From Monomorium pharaonis (lineage: Eukaryota > Arthropoda > Insecta > Hymenoptera > Formicidae): 64,000 nucleotides of DNA. Shown piece after piece: positions 51,001 to 63,550 of the stretch; positions within the stretch are counted from its first letter, which is position 1; each line of letters starts with the position of its first letter. A model generated the notes under the pieces. It was not told where the DNA came from, made no database searches, and saw nothing but the letters and a program-made list of their open reading frames with translations. Made by a program: the position numbers and the translations under genes. The DNA lies in contig NC_050473.1 of assembly GCF_013373865.1 (NCBI RefSeq), forward strand, positions 6,707,710 through 6,771,709. The letters run 5' to 3'.

Positions 51001-54000
51001 TGTTAGACACAAAGGACATCGATAAACACAAGTTATGGAAGGAGGAGCACGTAACATACGGCCATCCCATGCCCATGAGCGTCGATGAGGAGCAAGAATC
51101 ATGCATCCCTCCACAAGAAACCTGCGCGACGTGCCCTAAGTGCACGTACACAGACACAATGAACGTGCACGTTCAGCCGTTGAGCGATATTAATATTACG
51201 CGGCCGCCGCCGCGGTTAGCCGGTACGTTTAATCAATTCTAACTAATGTATTCCAACAGCGTTCTTGCGCTAGGTAGATCAATTAATTCCAGGAAGTAGA
51301 GGTGCAAAGCCGCAATGTAACGTACTATGCATTTCCTGATATAAGCTTCAATATTGTATGAATGAAAAGAGAACTTTTGTTAATCGGTGAAGAAATAAAA
51401 AGAAATATTGTAAAACGGAAAGAGTATCCTCTCGCTGCCTCGACAGAAAACTTGGGAAAGTATTGCACAAAAATAATTAAGACGATTCGTCATAATAGCA
51501 TTTATGTCAGAAGAAAATTTTCAAATTTGTCAAAAATTAGACTTTCAAAGGCATAAGTGTTTTATAAATATATTTTTTAATTGTTTGATTCTTTCTTTAA
51601 AATTTTCTCATACTGAGTGTGTAATACTTTACGTTGTAATATTTCTATATTATAATTTAGGATCAATTGTGCACTTTTACAAACATATATATGGATTTGA
51701 GTCTAATTTTTTAATAAATGTTTTAAACATAACGCAGTTAAGATATTTTTTCTCAATTATTGAACAATTTTTTTCAAATTTAATTTTATATAATTTTATA
51801 AATGTTTTTCTATCAAAGCGATATTTTATTTGGAATATATCTATCTAAATCTAAAATATTAGTATAATATCATACACAAAAGAAATGGAAATCAAGAGCT
51901 TGTTGGAATAAAAGTATTTAAGTTAGTATTTAATATTGTTAAAGATTACGAAAATATGTTTAACATTTAATATCTAAGATATTCGTTTAAAGTATGTTTC
52001 AATTAATTTTACATGACACGAATGGGGATCTCTTTTCGATTTAACTTTTAATTTATCTGCCTTCGTGCGAGCGCGTGCTCAGAAGCAAGTCAAGTACACG
52101 ACAGAGAACCGTGTATTAATAACTGAAGGGCTGCAGAGTATCGCGGAAGTTTACGCAATTAACGAACCGGTAGCACTTTCTCGTCAAACACGAGTGCCCG
52201 TGGTATCACGGGCTAAAAAAAAAACAAGCCTTTTTGACTTCGAAACTCGAAAGTATTAATAACCGACGTTGTGGTGAATTCGCAGAGGGTTTTATAGAGG
52301 CTATAGGAAAACCCGTGCTGAAAGGGAACATGGACGATCCTTACGGAAGTTGGATGCACGACGCGTCCTCGAGTAACGACATCATGTCCGACAAACTTTG
52401 GGTCACTCGCCACAACGAGACATCCAACATCTACGAATACAAATCGAAGGAGCATTTCAAGAACAATTCGGGAGCTCACCGGATAGAATTGCTTCATCCT
52501 TTCCAGGTCGGCAGCTTAAGAATAACAGACAGCGAGATACCCCATTACCCCGGATAGACGTATTGTGCAAATCTTGCACAATAATCATGAATTGACGAAA
52601 ATTTTCTCAACAATAGAACTAAGATGATATAATTTTGTCGAGGTAAAATTTCCAAGTAAATTTTGTCAAAAATTAGTCAAATTCAAATTTAAGGTATAAA
52701 TATTCTATAATTATTTAAAAAGCCATGTTTGATTCTTTACTTACAATTTTATCAATATTGAATATATTTCATGTTACAATATTTCAACATTATACTACAA
52801 AAGAAATAATTGTGTTTTTTTATAGCCATATATATATATGAATTTAATTAAATGTTTTATACATAATTAAAAAATATTTTTTCTTACACAATTAAAATTA
52901 TTAAACAATTTCTTTCTAAATATAATTTTGCAAATATACTATTAAGATAATTCGTCATAGCTTTGCCGAAATATAATTTCGAAATTAATTGCACAAACAA
53001 TTATTAATATTTTACAAGAGGTCAATATTTTTCTACATTTATTATTGTAAATATACGATATATTTTATTTTGAAAGATTTCGTCATACAATTTAATAAAA
53101 ATTGTTCTATCGGAATAATTACAGTTGCATGATTTCTGAAAAAAATATTTTAAGTAACGGTAAAATAATGTTAAAATAAGAGCACACATATATTTTCTTT
53201 AAAAAATGTTGATTTTCTAAACCTCTACCGAGGGAGGAGCTTGGAATGAGAATTGAGTTCGCGGTCGACATTCTCTCTCTTTCAGGGTAATGGACACGTA
53301 GTTTACGAAAAGTCGTTTTTCTACAATCCTGTTAATCGATCGTCGGTCCTCCGATACGATCTCATCACGTCCTCGGATTCCCGGCAGTGCAGCGTCGCCA
53401 ATTGCGAGATGCCGCTCCCGTGCCTGGACGTCTACGGCCAGAACTATCTCTACGCGCGCAATTTCACCTACACGGATTTCAACGTAGACGAGAACGGTAA
53501 AGCGGAAACGCGACTGGGAAAATATATCGCACTCATTAGAAATTAAAGAAGAATAATTGAATGAAATATTCAGTGTATTTTCACCCGCGCAAAATTGAAT
53601 GTTACAAATGAAGGATAAATTGTATAAAACGTAACAGCGTGAAATATAGCGACGCGTAACAGTGCGGCGTTTCTGCAGGTTTGTGGGTCATTTATCCATT
53701 GGCGCCCAATTGTAACGGTAAAAATACAGTGGTGGTAAAAATGGACCCCAGCAAGATGATTATTCAGTACGCGTGGAACATCAGTATCGATCACCGTCAA
53801 TTCGGAGAGATGTTTATCGCGGGAGGCGTGCTTTACGCTATACGCAGCGTCACGGACGACACCATGGAGATACGGTAACGCGAATGACAAATTGCCCTTA
53901 AAGCTGCGATCCCATAAGGCACGAATATACCGTGGAAATTGCTACTTGGATGATTTTTGATGTTTTAAAGAGTTTCCTACAAGAATAAAAACAAATTCGA

Positions 54001-55107
54001 AAAGTTGCATTTTCAGAAAACAAAAAAATTCTTATCTTTAAATTGTTTATTGTATGAATATGAAAGTTATAGGCTTTAATTAATATTTGTAGAATTTATA
54101 AAAAATCCCTCTTAAAAGAAACTCTGGGCTTGTTTCTTGGGATATTTGTTAATCTTATAATATTTTACTTTTTATAAAATAATAATATTAATATTAAAGA
54201 AGTCAATATTATTTAAAGTATAAAGTAAAATAACTTTTCTTATTTTTATTTACCAATTTCACAAACTATTTTTAACAAAAACATTCTTTTATACTTTTCT
54301 TTATTTAAATATAGTAATTTTCCTTCAAATTTGTCTCCATAATAGAATATAAGGGCAAAGCTTTAAGTTTTAAATAATATTTTGTAAGGACTTATTTAAA
54401 AAAAACTTCTAGACTTGTTTGGTTTTTGTGAAAATTTTATATTATACTACTATTATTTATTTATATTATTTATATTTATGTATCTTTTCCGTGTTCTGTC
54501 GCAGAAACAAAATTATTCATGAAGTGACGTTGTTCACATCATAATACAGATTAAAAAATGGACTTGTTTTAATTTTTGCAGGAAACTATTTTTACTATGT
54601 ATATTACTATGTATTTTACTATGTATATTTTCACTATGTATATTATACATTATGCCTTATAATTATTATTCAAAATAGAGATATAAGTATACGAATAGAT
54701 GGGAAATTTCTACGTTTTATATTTGTATTACTTTCTGTTGATTTAAAAATTATTATCATCACCCATGATTACTGGATTTCTTAGATTCGCCTTCGATCTC
54801 TACAAAAATACGACGCTGGATGTAAACTTGTCGTTTACGAACCCGTATCACAAAACCACGGCAGTCAGTTATAATCATAAAACTAAGGTACGCGTTTAAC
54901 CGATGCCTTTCACCATTCTACCGAGTTTCGCGTCTGACTTCACCCGTTTTGTTTCAGGAGCTCTACACGTGGAATAAGGGCAACCGATTAGCCTATCCGG
55001 TGAAATGGCAGGAGTTAACTGAGAGGGAACCATATTCGCGATACGCGCACGTACCACGAAGAAATGCGCGTAGAAGCGCCGCTAATCATCGTGAAAATGT
55101 TAATTAA
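42092..55107 (+). CDS. Gliomedin/UNC-122-like colmedin: collagen, two Ig domains, olfactomedin; 15 coding exons
   Basis: Exons: 42092-42412, 43060-43194, 45315-45645, 46294-46338, 46404-46532, 46765-46914, 47002-47130, 48465-48649, 50492-50600, 51007-51222, 52286-52506, 53286-53496, 53679-53874, 54785-54887, 54958-55107. Phases agree and the total of 2631 nt gives 876 aa. Residues 39-60 form a transmembrane helix (type II topology). RRRR at 86-89 is a furin-type site. Residues 170-298 are 43 uninterrupted Gly-X-Y triplets preceded by two Cys. Two Ig domains follow (about 322-412: LRCAAS, IQW, YVCNAD; 415-511: LECEVEG, VYW, YHCVAR). A CIPPQETCATCPKC linker leads to an olfactomedin domain from about 585 (YEKSFFYN, LWVIY, GGVLYAI). 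The architecture matches colmedins, which are shed from neurons, muscle or glia and act at synapses or in axon-glia assembly. Exon 9 has a weak acceptor and could start at 50,498; its donor GTTCGT is also weak. Confidence 0.93.
44355..45176. mobile_element. Non-autonomous TIR transposon, copy 2 of 3, in colmedin intron 2
   Basis: The left end AATTGAAGGGTGTCTTACGA is mirrored by the right end (reverse complement AATTGAAGGGTTTCCTACAA). The interior carries the family blocks TCTTTAAACCATTT, GACTTTAATTAATATT, then AAAAGATGAAGGAAATATTG. It is about 820 bp with no transposase frame, and ends about 140 bp before exon 3. Confidence 0.8.
47335..47640. repeat. Dispersed repeat, copy B, in a colmedin intron
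   Basis: Colinear with 7395-7770: GTACAATAACTTTGGTTAAT, TAATCAATATTTTGA, then TATAAAATTATATAT and a TACACATAGATCTT block. It lies between coding exons 7 and 8. Confidence 0.6.
53966..54592. mobile_element. Non-autonomous TIR transposon, copy 3 of 3, in a colmedin intron
   Basis: The left end AAAGAGTTTCCTACAAGAAT is mirrored by the right end (reverse complement AATAGTTTCCTGCAAAAATT). The interior carries TCTTATCTTTAAATTG, ATAGGCTTTAATTAATATTT and repeated GACTTGTTT blocks shared with the copies at 11,641 and 44,355. The ACTTGTTT segment recurs two or three times inside this copy. Confidence 0.75.
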
Positions 55108-55173
55108 ACAAGTTTGAGCCTCTCCTTTCGAGTTTTCTTAAACGCGTATATTTATCTTGTAACACGTGCCAAA

Positions 55174-55179
55174 AATAAA
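55174..55179 (+). terminator. Polyadenylation signal of the colmedin gene
   Basis: A canonical AATAAA lies about 67 bases after the colmedin stop codon. This is the expected spacing for a short 3' UTR. Confidence 0.7.
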
Positions 55180-56280
55180 CAGTTCAAACGAGATTAATCA
55201 GCGCGTGTAATTATTGCTTGTCAACCAATCCAGAAAATATGACGCTACAAAGCACCGAGTTACATTTAATTTTTTAAATTGTATTTTTAAGGAAACATGC
55301 TATAAAAGAGAGAGAAAGAGAGAGTGCATAAGATATATACGGAAAAATACCGGTTTTGCTAACATTATTATCTAAAAATTGTGCTAAGAATAAAAAACAA
55401 TTTTGTTGGACTGTCTAATATAAAATCTAATATAAAATTTTTAATTTGTATCGAGCGAAATTTTTAGATACTTAGTAAACCGTTCTTTTTGTGCATACAA
55501 TCTATAAACAGCACCGTGATAAAAAATCATTAAACGTATTAAAAATGACTTACAAATATTTTTGGGCTGTGTCATGCTGAAAGATGTCTTTAAGACCTTT
55601 TAGAATGACATAACTTCCAGTTTAATTTAATAACATTGTGCGTTTTTAACATGTTTTTTCATTCCTATGTTAAATTATTACATAAATTTGAATGAAACGT
55701 GAGACACATGTATTCAATTTAATGTAATTTATTTTTAGCTAAACAATGTGTGCATTGTTTGCAACGTTTAAGGGGTTAAGCACGAACGTATATATCCCTT
55801 TCGCGCGAGGGTGAGACGAAACCCCGATCGACGACCCGCCCTTCCACGATCCCTTTCGCGACGGGTTTGGATCACTGCGATGCTGAGTGATCCAAAAACG
55901 TAATGATTAGACGCGGAGTGATTCAATACAATTGAAATGCTCCGTGTGACACGGTAATCAACGCGTTCCTACTATTTTTTGCGATAACGTAGACGGGAGA
56001 GAACGGTGCACCGAGTCCGGCGAAACTATTACTATTCTGCAACGCGATTATAAATTCAAGAGTGCGATAAGATCGCCGAACACACTGCAGCAGGTGTCCC
56101 GAAGCACTCGTCGGCTATCACACACGTTCGCTCTCGTACGTCACTCGATACCACCGTCCGGTACCATATTAAACCGAATCAGCCTTTGGATCATCTCAAT
56201 CGGAATTAATCGGAGACGTGCCCCCGTCGTTTCCGGCTATCTCTCGATTAGCAGCAGCAAGTACCGGCTATCTCTTAGCT
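55180..56280. other. Intergenic region and probable promoter of the oxidase gene
   Basis: AT-rich to about 55,770, then GC-richer up to the putative first exon at 56,281. A palindrome GGATCACTGC...GAGTGATCC lies near 55,868-55,894. No separate gene is visible. Confidence 0.4.
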
Positions 56281-59200
56281 ATGAGCACAACCGCCAGCGA
56301 TCTTGGGTAGGAAGCAGATAAGTAAAAAATCAAGTCTAACGCGCACAAGAATCTCGGTCAAAATTATGATGGTGTTAGATGTGTTATATGTTCTAATAAC
56401 GAGGGCTTGTCTGAGGAATAATTTTAATAGAAATTATTAAAAATTAATATTAACTGAGAATCAGCAACTGACTATCTTTAATTATATTAATAGTGGTTTA
56501 TTATTAAAGTTCACAGATGTACATACATTTGCTGTTATATACAAGATATCAGCATAACAGTTTTGATTTTATGGATGTAAGATTATTAAGAAATTAAGGT
56601 TTTTGGGTTTTCAGCTTTCACGTTTTATTTAGTAAAAAAATTAGAAGATCGGCTTCAAGAAATTTGTTAAGAATTCAAATAGTTCTCTTAAAAAAAAAAT
56701 TTATTAAGATTGGTTAAAAATTGACGGCTCTAGAGTAATTTGTCCCTAAATATTCGATTTTCAAACATTATGCGCCGAGTCATTTATCTCATTTTCCTTT
56801 GTAGTGCGGCCACGACACGTGCTCTCCTCGTGCTTTGCACAGTGTTTTTGTGTGCATATCACATGAGACGTTTATATACATTTATGTGGATGTATATAAT
56901 TTTGCACAAGACATTGGCAAATAAATTAAGCATGCAGAATATATATAAAAAAATTACCAAACTGGTGAACTATTTTTCTTTGTACTGTAATTGGCTTTAC
57001 CAGTTTTGTATTTTTGTTATACATTATAATTAAAATTATAATAAGATAAACAATTATGTGTGAGGTAAACTATTATTATTTATATGAATAATTAATTAAT
57101 AATTTATTTATTATATATGTAATTATGTAATTATTTAAACTGTTATATTGTAAACCAAAAAAGTGATGAATAGAAAAAACTTATACATCCTGTCGTGTAT
57201 CCCGCCATATTCTTCTCTTTAAATGATAACAATTATTAAACTTCTATTTATCTAATCCGCGCCTTCTTGCAGGAACGGTGAAAAGTCCATTAAATTTACC
57301 ATCAATGGAACGCCGCATACGAGTACGTACTTTCCAAATTTTCATAATACAATTAAAAAGAAAAGAAAGTTTCGATTTTCTGTTAAATAGTAAAACAAAT
57401 AATTCTAATTACACGAAGGTGGAAACCGCGAAATATAATTGTGTGAGCACGTAATACAATTATATAACGCAGCAAAACGTAGTTACATCAGCAGAAACAA
57501 TTACATTCAGTTATGAAAATTTAATTGTGACGACGGAAGCTGTAACATTTAATTGTAAAGATTTAATTATGAGTCGGTGGACCTTTAAAATATCGTAAAA
57601 TCAAAGTCTATGCATTGTATCCGTGGTATACAAATCGTAACGATCATTTAGACTTTATAACTTTATATCGTTTCCAGTATCGGGAAATATACCGGCTGAC
57701 ACGTCCCTCAATGTCTACATTCGCGACCACGCAAAACTCCGCGGTACAAAAGCGATGTGCCACGAGGGTGGCTGCGGCGTCTGTATAGTGGCTGTTGAAA
57801 TCAAGGGCGAGACAATGGCTGTGAATTCTTGCCTCATACCGATATTAATCTGCGACGGGTATGCGTGAATCAATCTAAAAGTTACACTCAAATTTTTTAC
57901 TTTAAAAAAATTGATAAGAATTTATCTTTTTACGACTAGTATTACATTTATATTATGTAACTTCAAATTATTTACACAAAAATAAATTAAATGTATCTAT
58001 AAATAAGATAAAAAAACTACATTTTATCAAGATAAAAAATAAAACTGTTTAAATAGTATCACTTAGATAATTTTAAGAAAGATCATTATTGAGAAAAACA
58101 ATTTAAGATGTAAACACGATAACTTATATCTTAATTTGTAAATATTTATTTTTTAAAGAAAAACAAGAATTCTTCGAATAATTTAATTTAATTAATCGAA
58201 GGTTTTCTTTTTTTATTTAAACCAATACGTAAATAAAAATTGGAATTTAAAAATGAAAAAGAAATATTACATTGTAACATATTAATGATACTGTACTAAC
58301 ATTATAATGACAAAATTCTACCCGAAAATTTATCGAATTACTTGTATTTGGAAAAAGTTTCTTTAATGCATCATTATATTTTGATTTATGCAATTCGTTG
58401 TTCAACAATTTTTATCTAAGTAATTGACTAAAAAAACTTAGAAAATAACATTTGACAAGTTAAACTTTCTTCTATTTTAACTTATTGTATTTCTTTTAAC
58501 TTTATTAGAAAATTATAATAATTTTAAATGTTTGTATCTGTACACAAATTCGCAGATGGGCAATTCACACAATCGAAGGTATAGGAAATAAACGAGATGG
58601 TTATCACTCGATTCAAGCTGCGCTTGCTGGAAAAAATGGCTCGCAATGCGGATACTGCTCTCCCGGCATGGTAATGAACCTTTACAGGTATGTGTGTGTG
58701 TGTGTGTGGAGGGGGAAATAGTAAACATAAATTAATTAAAATTATCACAAAGAAATAATACAGGTGTATAAAAGGTTTTTGAAACTCTTGACGTTATAAT
58801 AAAAATAATATTACAGGAAAAATTTAACACATAAAGAGATTTTTGGTTTAACAAATTACAATATTCAATTGCCTTTTTTTACATTTTTTAAATCTTTTAG
58901 TCTCTCTTAGAAATGTATTGTAAAAGTTCTTTTAATGAAAATAAAAAGTTTATCGGTAAAATTTTAACAATCAATGAAACGGCGCGCAGATCAAAAGATA
59001 TTCACGCGGCACCCTTTTTAAAAAGTTTGGCCACTTTGGCCCCTTTTTGTTATAAATTTTAAATAAAACATTCTTTTATATCCATATTTTTTATTTTTAA
59101 GCATAAAATATTATAAAGTTAAATTTTTTTAAATAAAAGTGTATAAACATGTGCATAAGATTAAAGTATTCTCATTTTGCAAAAAAAATTGCTTCAATAA

Positions 59201-62200
59201 CTTTAAAATTAGCTGCCTAAATATAATAATTTGCAAAAGATTAGCGAATGAATTAGCATCAAATATAATGTAATGCGTACACAAACGAACGATTCTATAT
59301 TTAATAAGTTAAATATAACATAAGGATATGAATATAACTTACATACATGCATTTTATTATTTTCAGCCTTGTGCAGAACAAGAAATTGACTATGCAAGAA
59401 ATTGAAAATTCTTTCGGTAGTAACATTTGTCGATGTACAGGCTATCGCCCAATTTTGGACGCGTTTAAAGGATTTGCCAGCGATGCAACCCCACAACTGG
59501 CAAAGGACATTCGTGATATTGAGGTATATAAAATACTCTCGCGTAAACTATTTTATTTCGCCTAATAAAAGTCTCAGTTTTATATTCTTGGTGATTTATT
59601 ATTGTAAATTTAATTCTATCTTTATACGAGCTTCCGCATATTTTTAATCTCACGCAGATTAATTTAATAACTTTTCTGTGTACACAGTTGTAGTTATTAT
59701 TTTATTAATATTATAAAAAATTCTCACATTAAAAAAATGTATAATAATCGTGAATACACGATAATGCACCTGACAGGAGATCTATAAGGTCAAAACCTGT
59801 CCAAAAAACGGAATGCCGTGCAAAAGCAAATGCGTCAATGGACAACTCTCAGACGGAAATACCAAAACGCTGGATATCAAATTAACAGACTCGAAGTTTC
59901 ATAAAGTTTACTCGATCGAAAACCTATTCGCGATATTTCGGCAGAACCCGGATGCAACGTATATACTACACAGCGGAAACACAGCTCATGGTAAATTGAT
60001 TTCAATTTGCACAATTTAAGAGCAAATTGATACTAAAAAATAAAATAAACAGTACATATATACAGCAATTTAAAAATAGATTTTACAAATCTATTAAAAT
60101 CTTTCCGAAAATAACAACATGATTTCTTGAGACAGTATTTGTAACATATAGATAAAACATACTATCGGCAACAAACTTTTAATGTTTTTTGTAAAAATTT
60201 AAACAAATGCTTTTTTTATTGGAAAAAATCAATATGTATTTCATGATACTAAATTTTTTCAAATTAAAATGTTGACACATTTCTAGTAATCAAATGTATA
60301 AAAACAAAGTGTTCCATTTTTAACGTCTATTTTTAACATCAACTGTTAAACGTATCATTAAAAAAAAAATAATACGCAGACATGAAACATCCCGTACATT
60401 TATTATTTCCATTTGATAAATAAGCTTTTTCCTTGAATAACAGAGGCCGCACAAACACATGGGGTATTAAAATAAAAGTTCAGATATTTCAAAATTATTT
60501 CAATCAAACGGTAATCAATATAAAATAATATCAACACTTTTCATCGCGAAACTGAATGAGCAAATACGCAATGAATGAGCAATACACGAGAATATAATTG
60601 CGCAGGTGTTTATCGGACGGGCAAGAGCGACTTCCGCATCGACATAAACGACATCCCGGATTTGCGCCGCATAGAAAAGACCAACGAATCTTTGACCCTG
60701 GGCGGAAACATATCCCTCACTACGGCAATGGAGACTTTCCGCAAGTACTCGTCTGAGAACGGATTCAAGTACCTGCATCACCTAGCCCATCACATCGACC
60801 TGATCGCCAGCGTGCCCGTGCGCAATATGGGCAGCATAGCCGGCAACCTGATGATCAAGCACGCGCACCACGAGTTCCCTTCCGACCTGTTTTTGATACT
60901 GGAGACCACCGGCACTCAAATTCACATCCTCGAGACGCCAGGCGCGAAGAAGAGCATAATGCTACAGGACTTTCTGAAAACGGACATGCGCCACAAGATT
61001 ATTTACAGCGTGGTACTACCGGCATTGTCCGACGATTACGAGTACAGATCCTACAAGATCATGCCTAGAGCCCAGAACGCCCACGCTCACATCAACGCCG
61101 GCTTCCTCTTCAAACTCGACGGCGGCGGGAAGGTAACGAAATCCTTTGAATGTATTTATTCACGTTACGTGTTATCATTAATCATTCGTACAATATATCA
61201 TCCGTTTGTAATATTTCACTGAGAGAAGGTGCTGGAGAAACCCAACATCACCTTTGGTGGCATCAATAAGGATTTCTTGCACGCAAAAAATACAGAGCAA
61301 CTGCTGGTTGGTAAATCTATCCTTGACAAGAAAGTGTTAAAGACAGCTTTGGAAACGTTACATAATGAGTTGCAACCCGATCATGTACTGCCAGATTATT
61401 CGCCGGAATTCCGTAAAACGCTTGCCGAAGGATTATTCTATAAATATGTGTTGAGTATCAAACCGAAAGACGTGAATTCTAAACTTCGCAGCGGAGGCCC
61501 GATATTAAGTCGAGGTCTCTCCTCAGGTAGGAATAAAATATTCAGATATACTATATTAAAATAATAAAAAAATTTGGAAAACGTGTATTTTTTTCCAAAC
61601 AGCACAATGTTAAAAAATATTTTAGTATCTGAGAACGTTTAAAATTTTTTATTTTAGAAAAACATTTATTTTAATATTTCAAAAAATTAATTTTTATATA
61701 TTAAATAAATACTTTTTTAAAATTATTATTACAAATACCTTTATTAATGCAACCTAAATATTAAACATTAAATAAACGTTAAACATTTAATAAATATTAT
61801 TTTTTTCAAATAAATTATTAAATACTAATAAAAAATAAATATTTAAGTATCATTTAAAAACATTGTTTGCTGATTTAATTGGTTTAATTTTTAAAAATTG
61901 TGAAAACGTGTAACTAATTGTATTAATTAAAAAAAACTAGGTACACAAGATTATGAGACAGACAGAAATGTATGGCCAGTGAACAAGCCAATCGTAAAGA
62001 TGGAGGCTATCCAGCAGACATCGGGCGAGGCTCAGTATTGCAACGATCTACCACCGTATCCCGGAGAGGTCTTCTGTGCCTTCGTACTTACGAAAATTGG
62101 TAATGGCAAGATAGAGAGCATAGATGCGAGCAAGGCACTCGCAATGAAGGGCGTAGTGGCGTTCTATAGCGCCAAAGATGTCCCTGGCAAGATTCTGCGC

Positions 62201-63550
62201 ATCTCACCCGCCGGGCAGAGGATAGTGATAAACGACGAGGCGTTGTTTGTGGAGAAAGACATTCTCTATGTCGGTCAACCGGTCGGCGTAATCGCTGCCA
62301 AGACCCATAATCTGGCTAATGAAGCCGCAAAATTAGTGGAGGTCAAATACAGCGAGACACTCGAGAGGAAACCGGTGATAACTATTGAGGATGCGCTCGC
62401 CTCGAAGGACGATTTCAGAATCATACCAGGCATCAGTATTCCAGCAAAAAAGAACCAATGACAGAACCTGGGTACATTATCTTTGTTGAGTTTTATTAAA
62501 ATCACAACGCTACGATTAAATAATATTATAGATACCAGAGATGAGAGATTTTTTTATTCATTTATTTAAATATTTAAAACATTCGATTTTCGTTTGTAGA
62601 ATTATAAACCGCCAGGGGTGAAGGATATTCCTGAAGACTTCCGCGTATCTTTCCGCAGGAATGCCCCTAATCCACTCGGTGTTCTTCGATCAAAAGGTGA
62701 GATAGTGGAAGCTTTAATAATTTTCGTATGTGAATCCATATGTTTGTCATCAAAGAAAGGAACTTAATATTTCTTATATGTGCTCATGCAAGAATCTTTT
62801 TATGCAAATTTGGAAATTCACAAAAAAAAAATTTAATGAGTTTTTTAACAATAATAATATCAAGAAAAATTATAAGAAATTTAAGAAGAAAAATTAAAGA
62901 ATTAAAAATGCCCAATTTTTTTCGAGACTTTCTTTATAATAAAAAATACGAAAAATGAAACATACCATCAACCAGTGATGTAATGGATAAGAAATAAATA
63001 AATTTGATAGAATTAAAAATGGAATGTCCATTAATTGTTAAAATTTTATTACAGCGACTGGTGAACCTCCACTTTGAATGAGTTTTGTAATTCCAATCGC
63101 GATTCGTTACGCGTTGAACTCCGCTAGAGCGGAGACGGGACGTAGGGACGAATGGTACCAATTAGGTAAGTTCTAACAGCATAAATGCAAACAATATATT
63201 TAATTCAGTATATTATGTACACGTGGAGGTATTTGATTTTGTGATTTACATTTAAGTTTATCCCTTTTTCACAATAAAAGTTAAATATTTTTCACTGGAA
63301 GTTATTAGATTTCTACTCTCTTTTTCTCTGTCTCTCCTTCTGTTTTTCTTACTGTTTCTTATTCTCTCTTAATTAGTATCAAAATATACTATTACAAATA
63401 TATAATTAATAAATATAAATAATAATCTAATTAATAAATATATTATTATAATATATGTATTCATTTATTGATTTTTGTGCAGATGAACCATTCACCAACG
63501 AACGCATACTTTTAAACAGTTTAACCAGTAAAGATAATATGATACTGTGA
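56281..63550 (+). pseudogene. Aldehyde oxidase/xanthine dehydrogenase-like gene, broken in the molybdenum domain
   Basis: Molybdo-flavoenzyme family, oxidising aldehydes or purines in the cytosol. Exons: 56281-56306 (tentative start, MSTTASDLG), 57273-57322, 57678-57858, 58556-58687, 59367-59523, 59777-59990, 60606-61132, 61229-61526, 61941-62461, then 62600-62696, 63055-63165, 63483-63550. Phases agree up to the stop at 62,459, giving 701 codons. Both 2Fe-2S clusters keep their Cys (CHEGGCGVC plus NSC; CGYC and CRCTGYRP). The FAD domain (ASVPVRNMGSIAGNLM) and the start of the molybdenum domain (SGEAQYCNDLPPYPGE) are clear. After PAKKNQ there is a stop; the family sequence resumes at YKPPGVKDIPEDFRVSF, so about 450 residues of the molybdopterin domain are absent. 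A second stop, TGA at 63,075-63,077, follows the catalytic GEPPL. A decayed paralog or an assembly deletion are the two readings. A shortened protein lacking molybdenum chemistry is possible but unproven. Confidence 0.88.

Noticed and set aside
51504..51848. 114-codon plus-strand open frame rich in Phe, Ile and Leu
   Set aside because: It lies in the intron between colmedin exons 10 and 11, which join in phase without it. It is AT-rich chance sequence.
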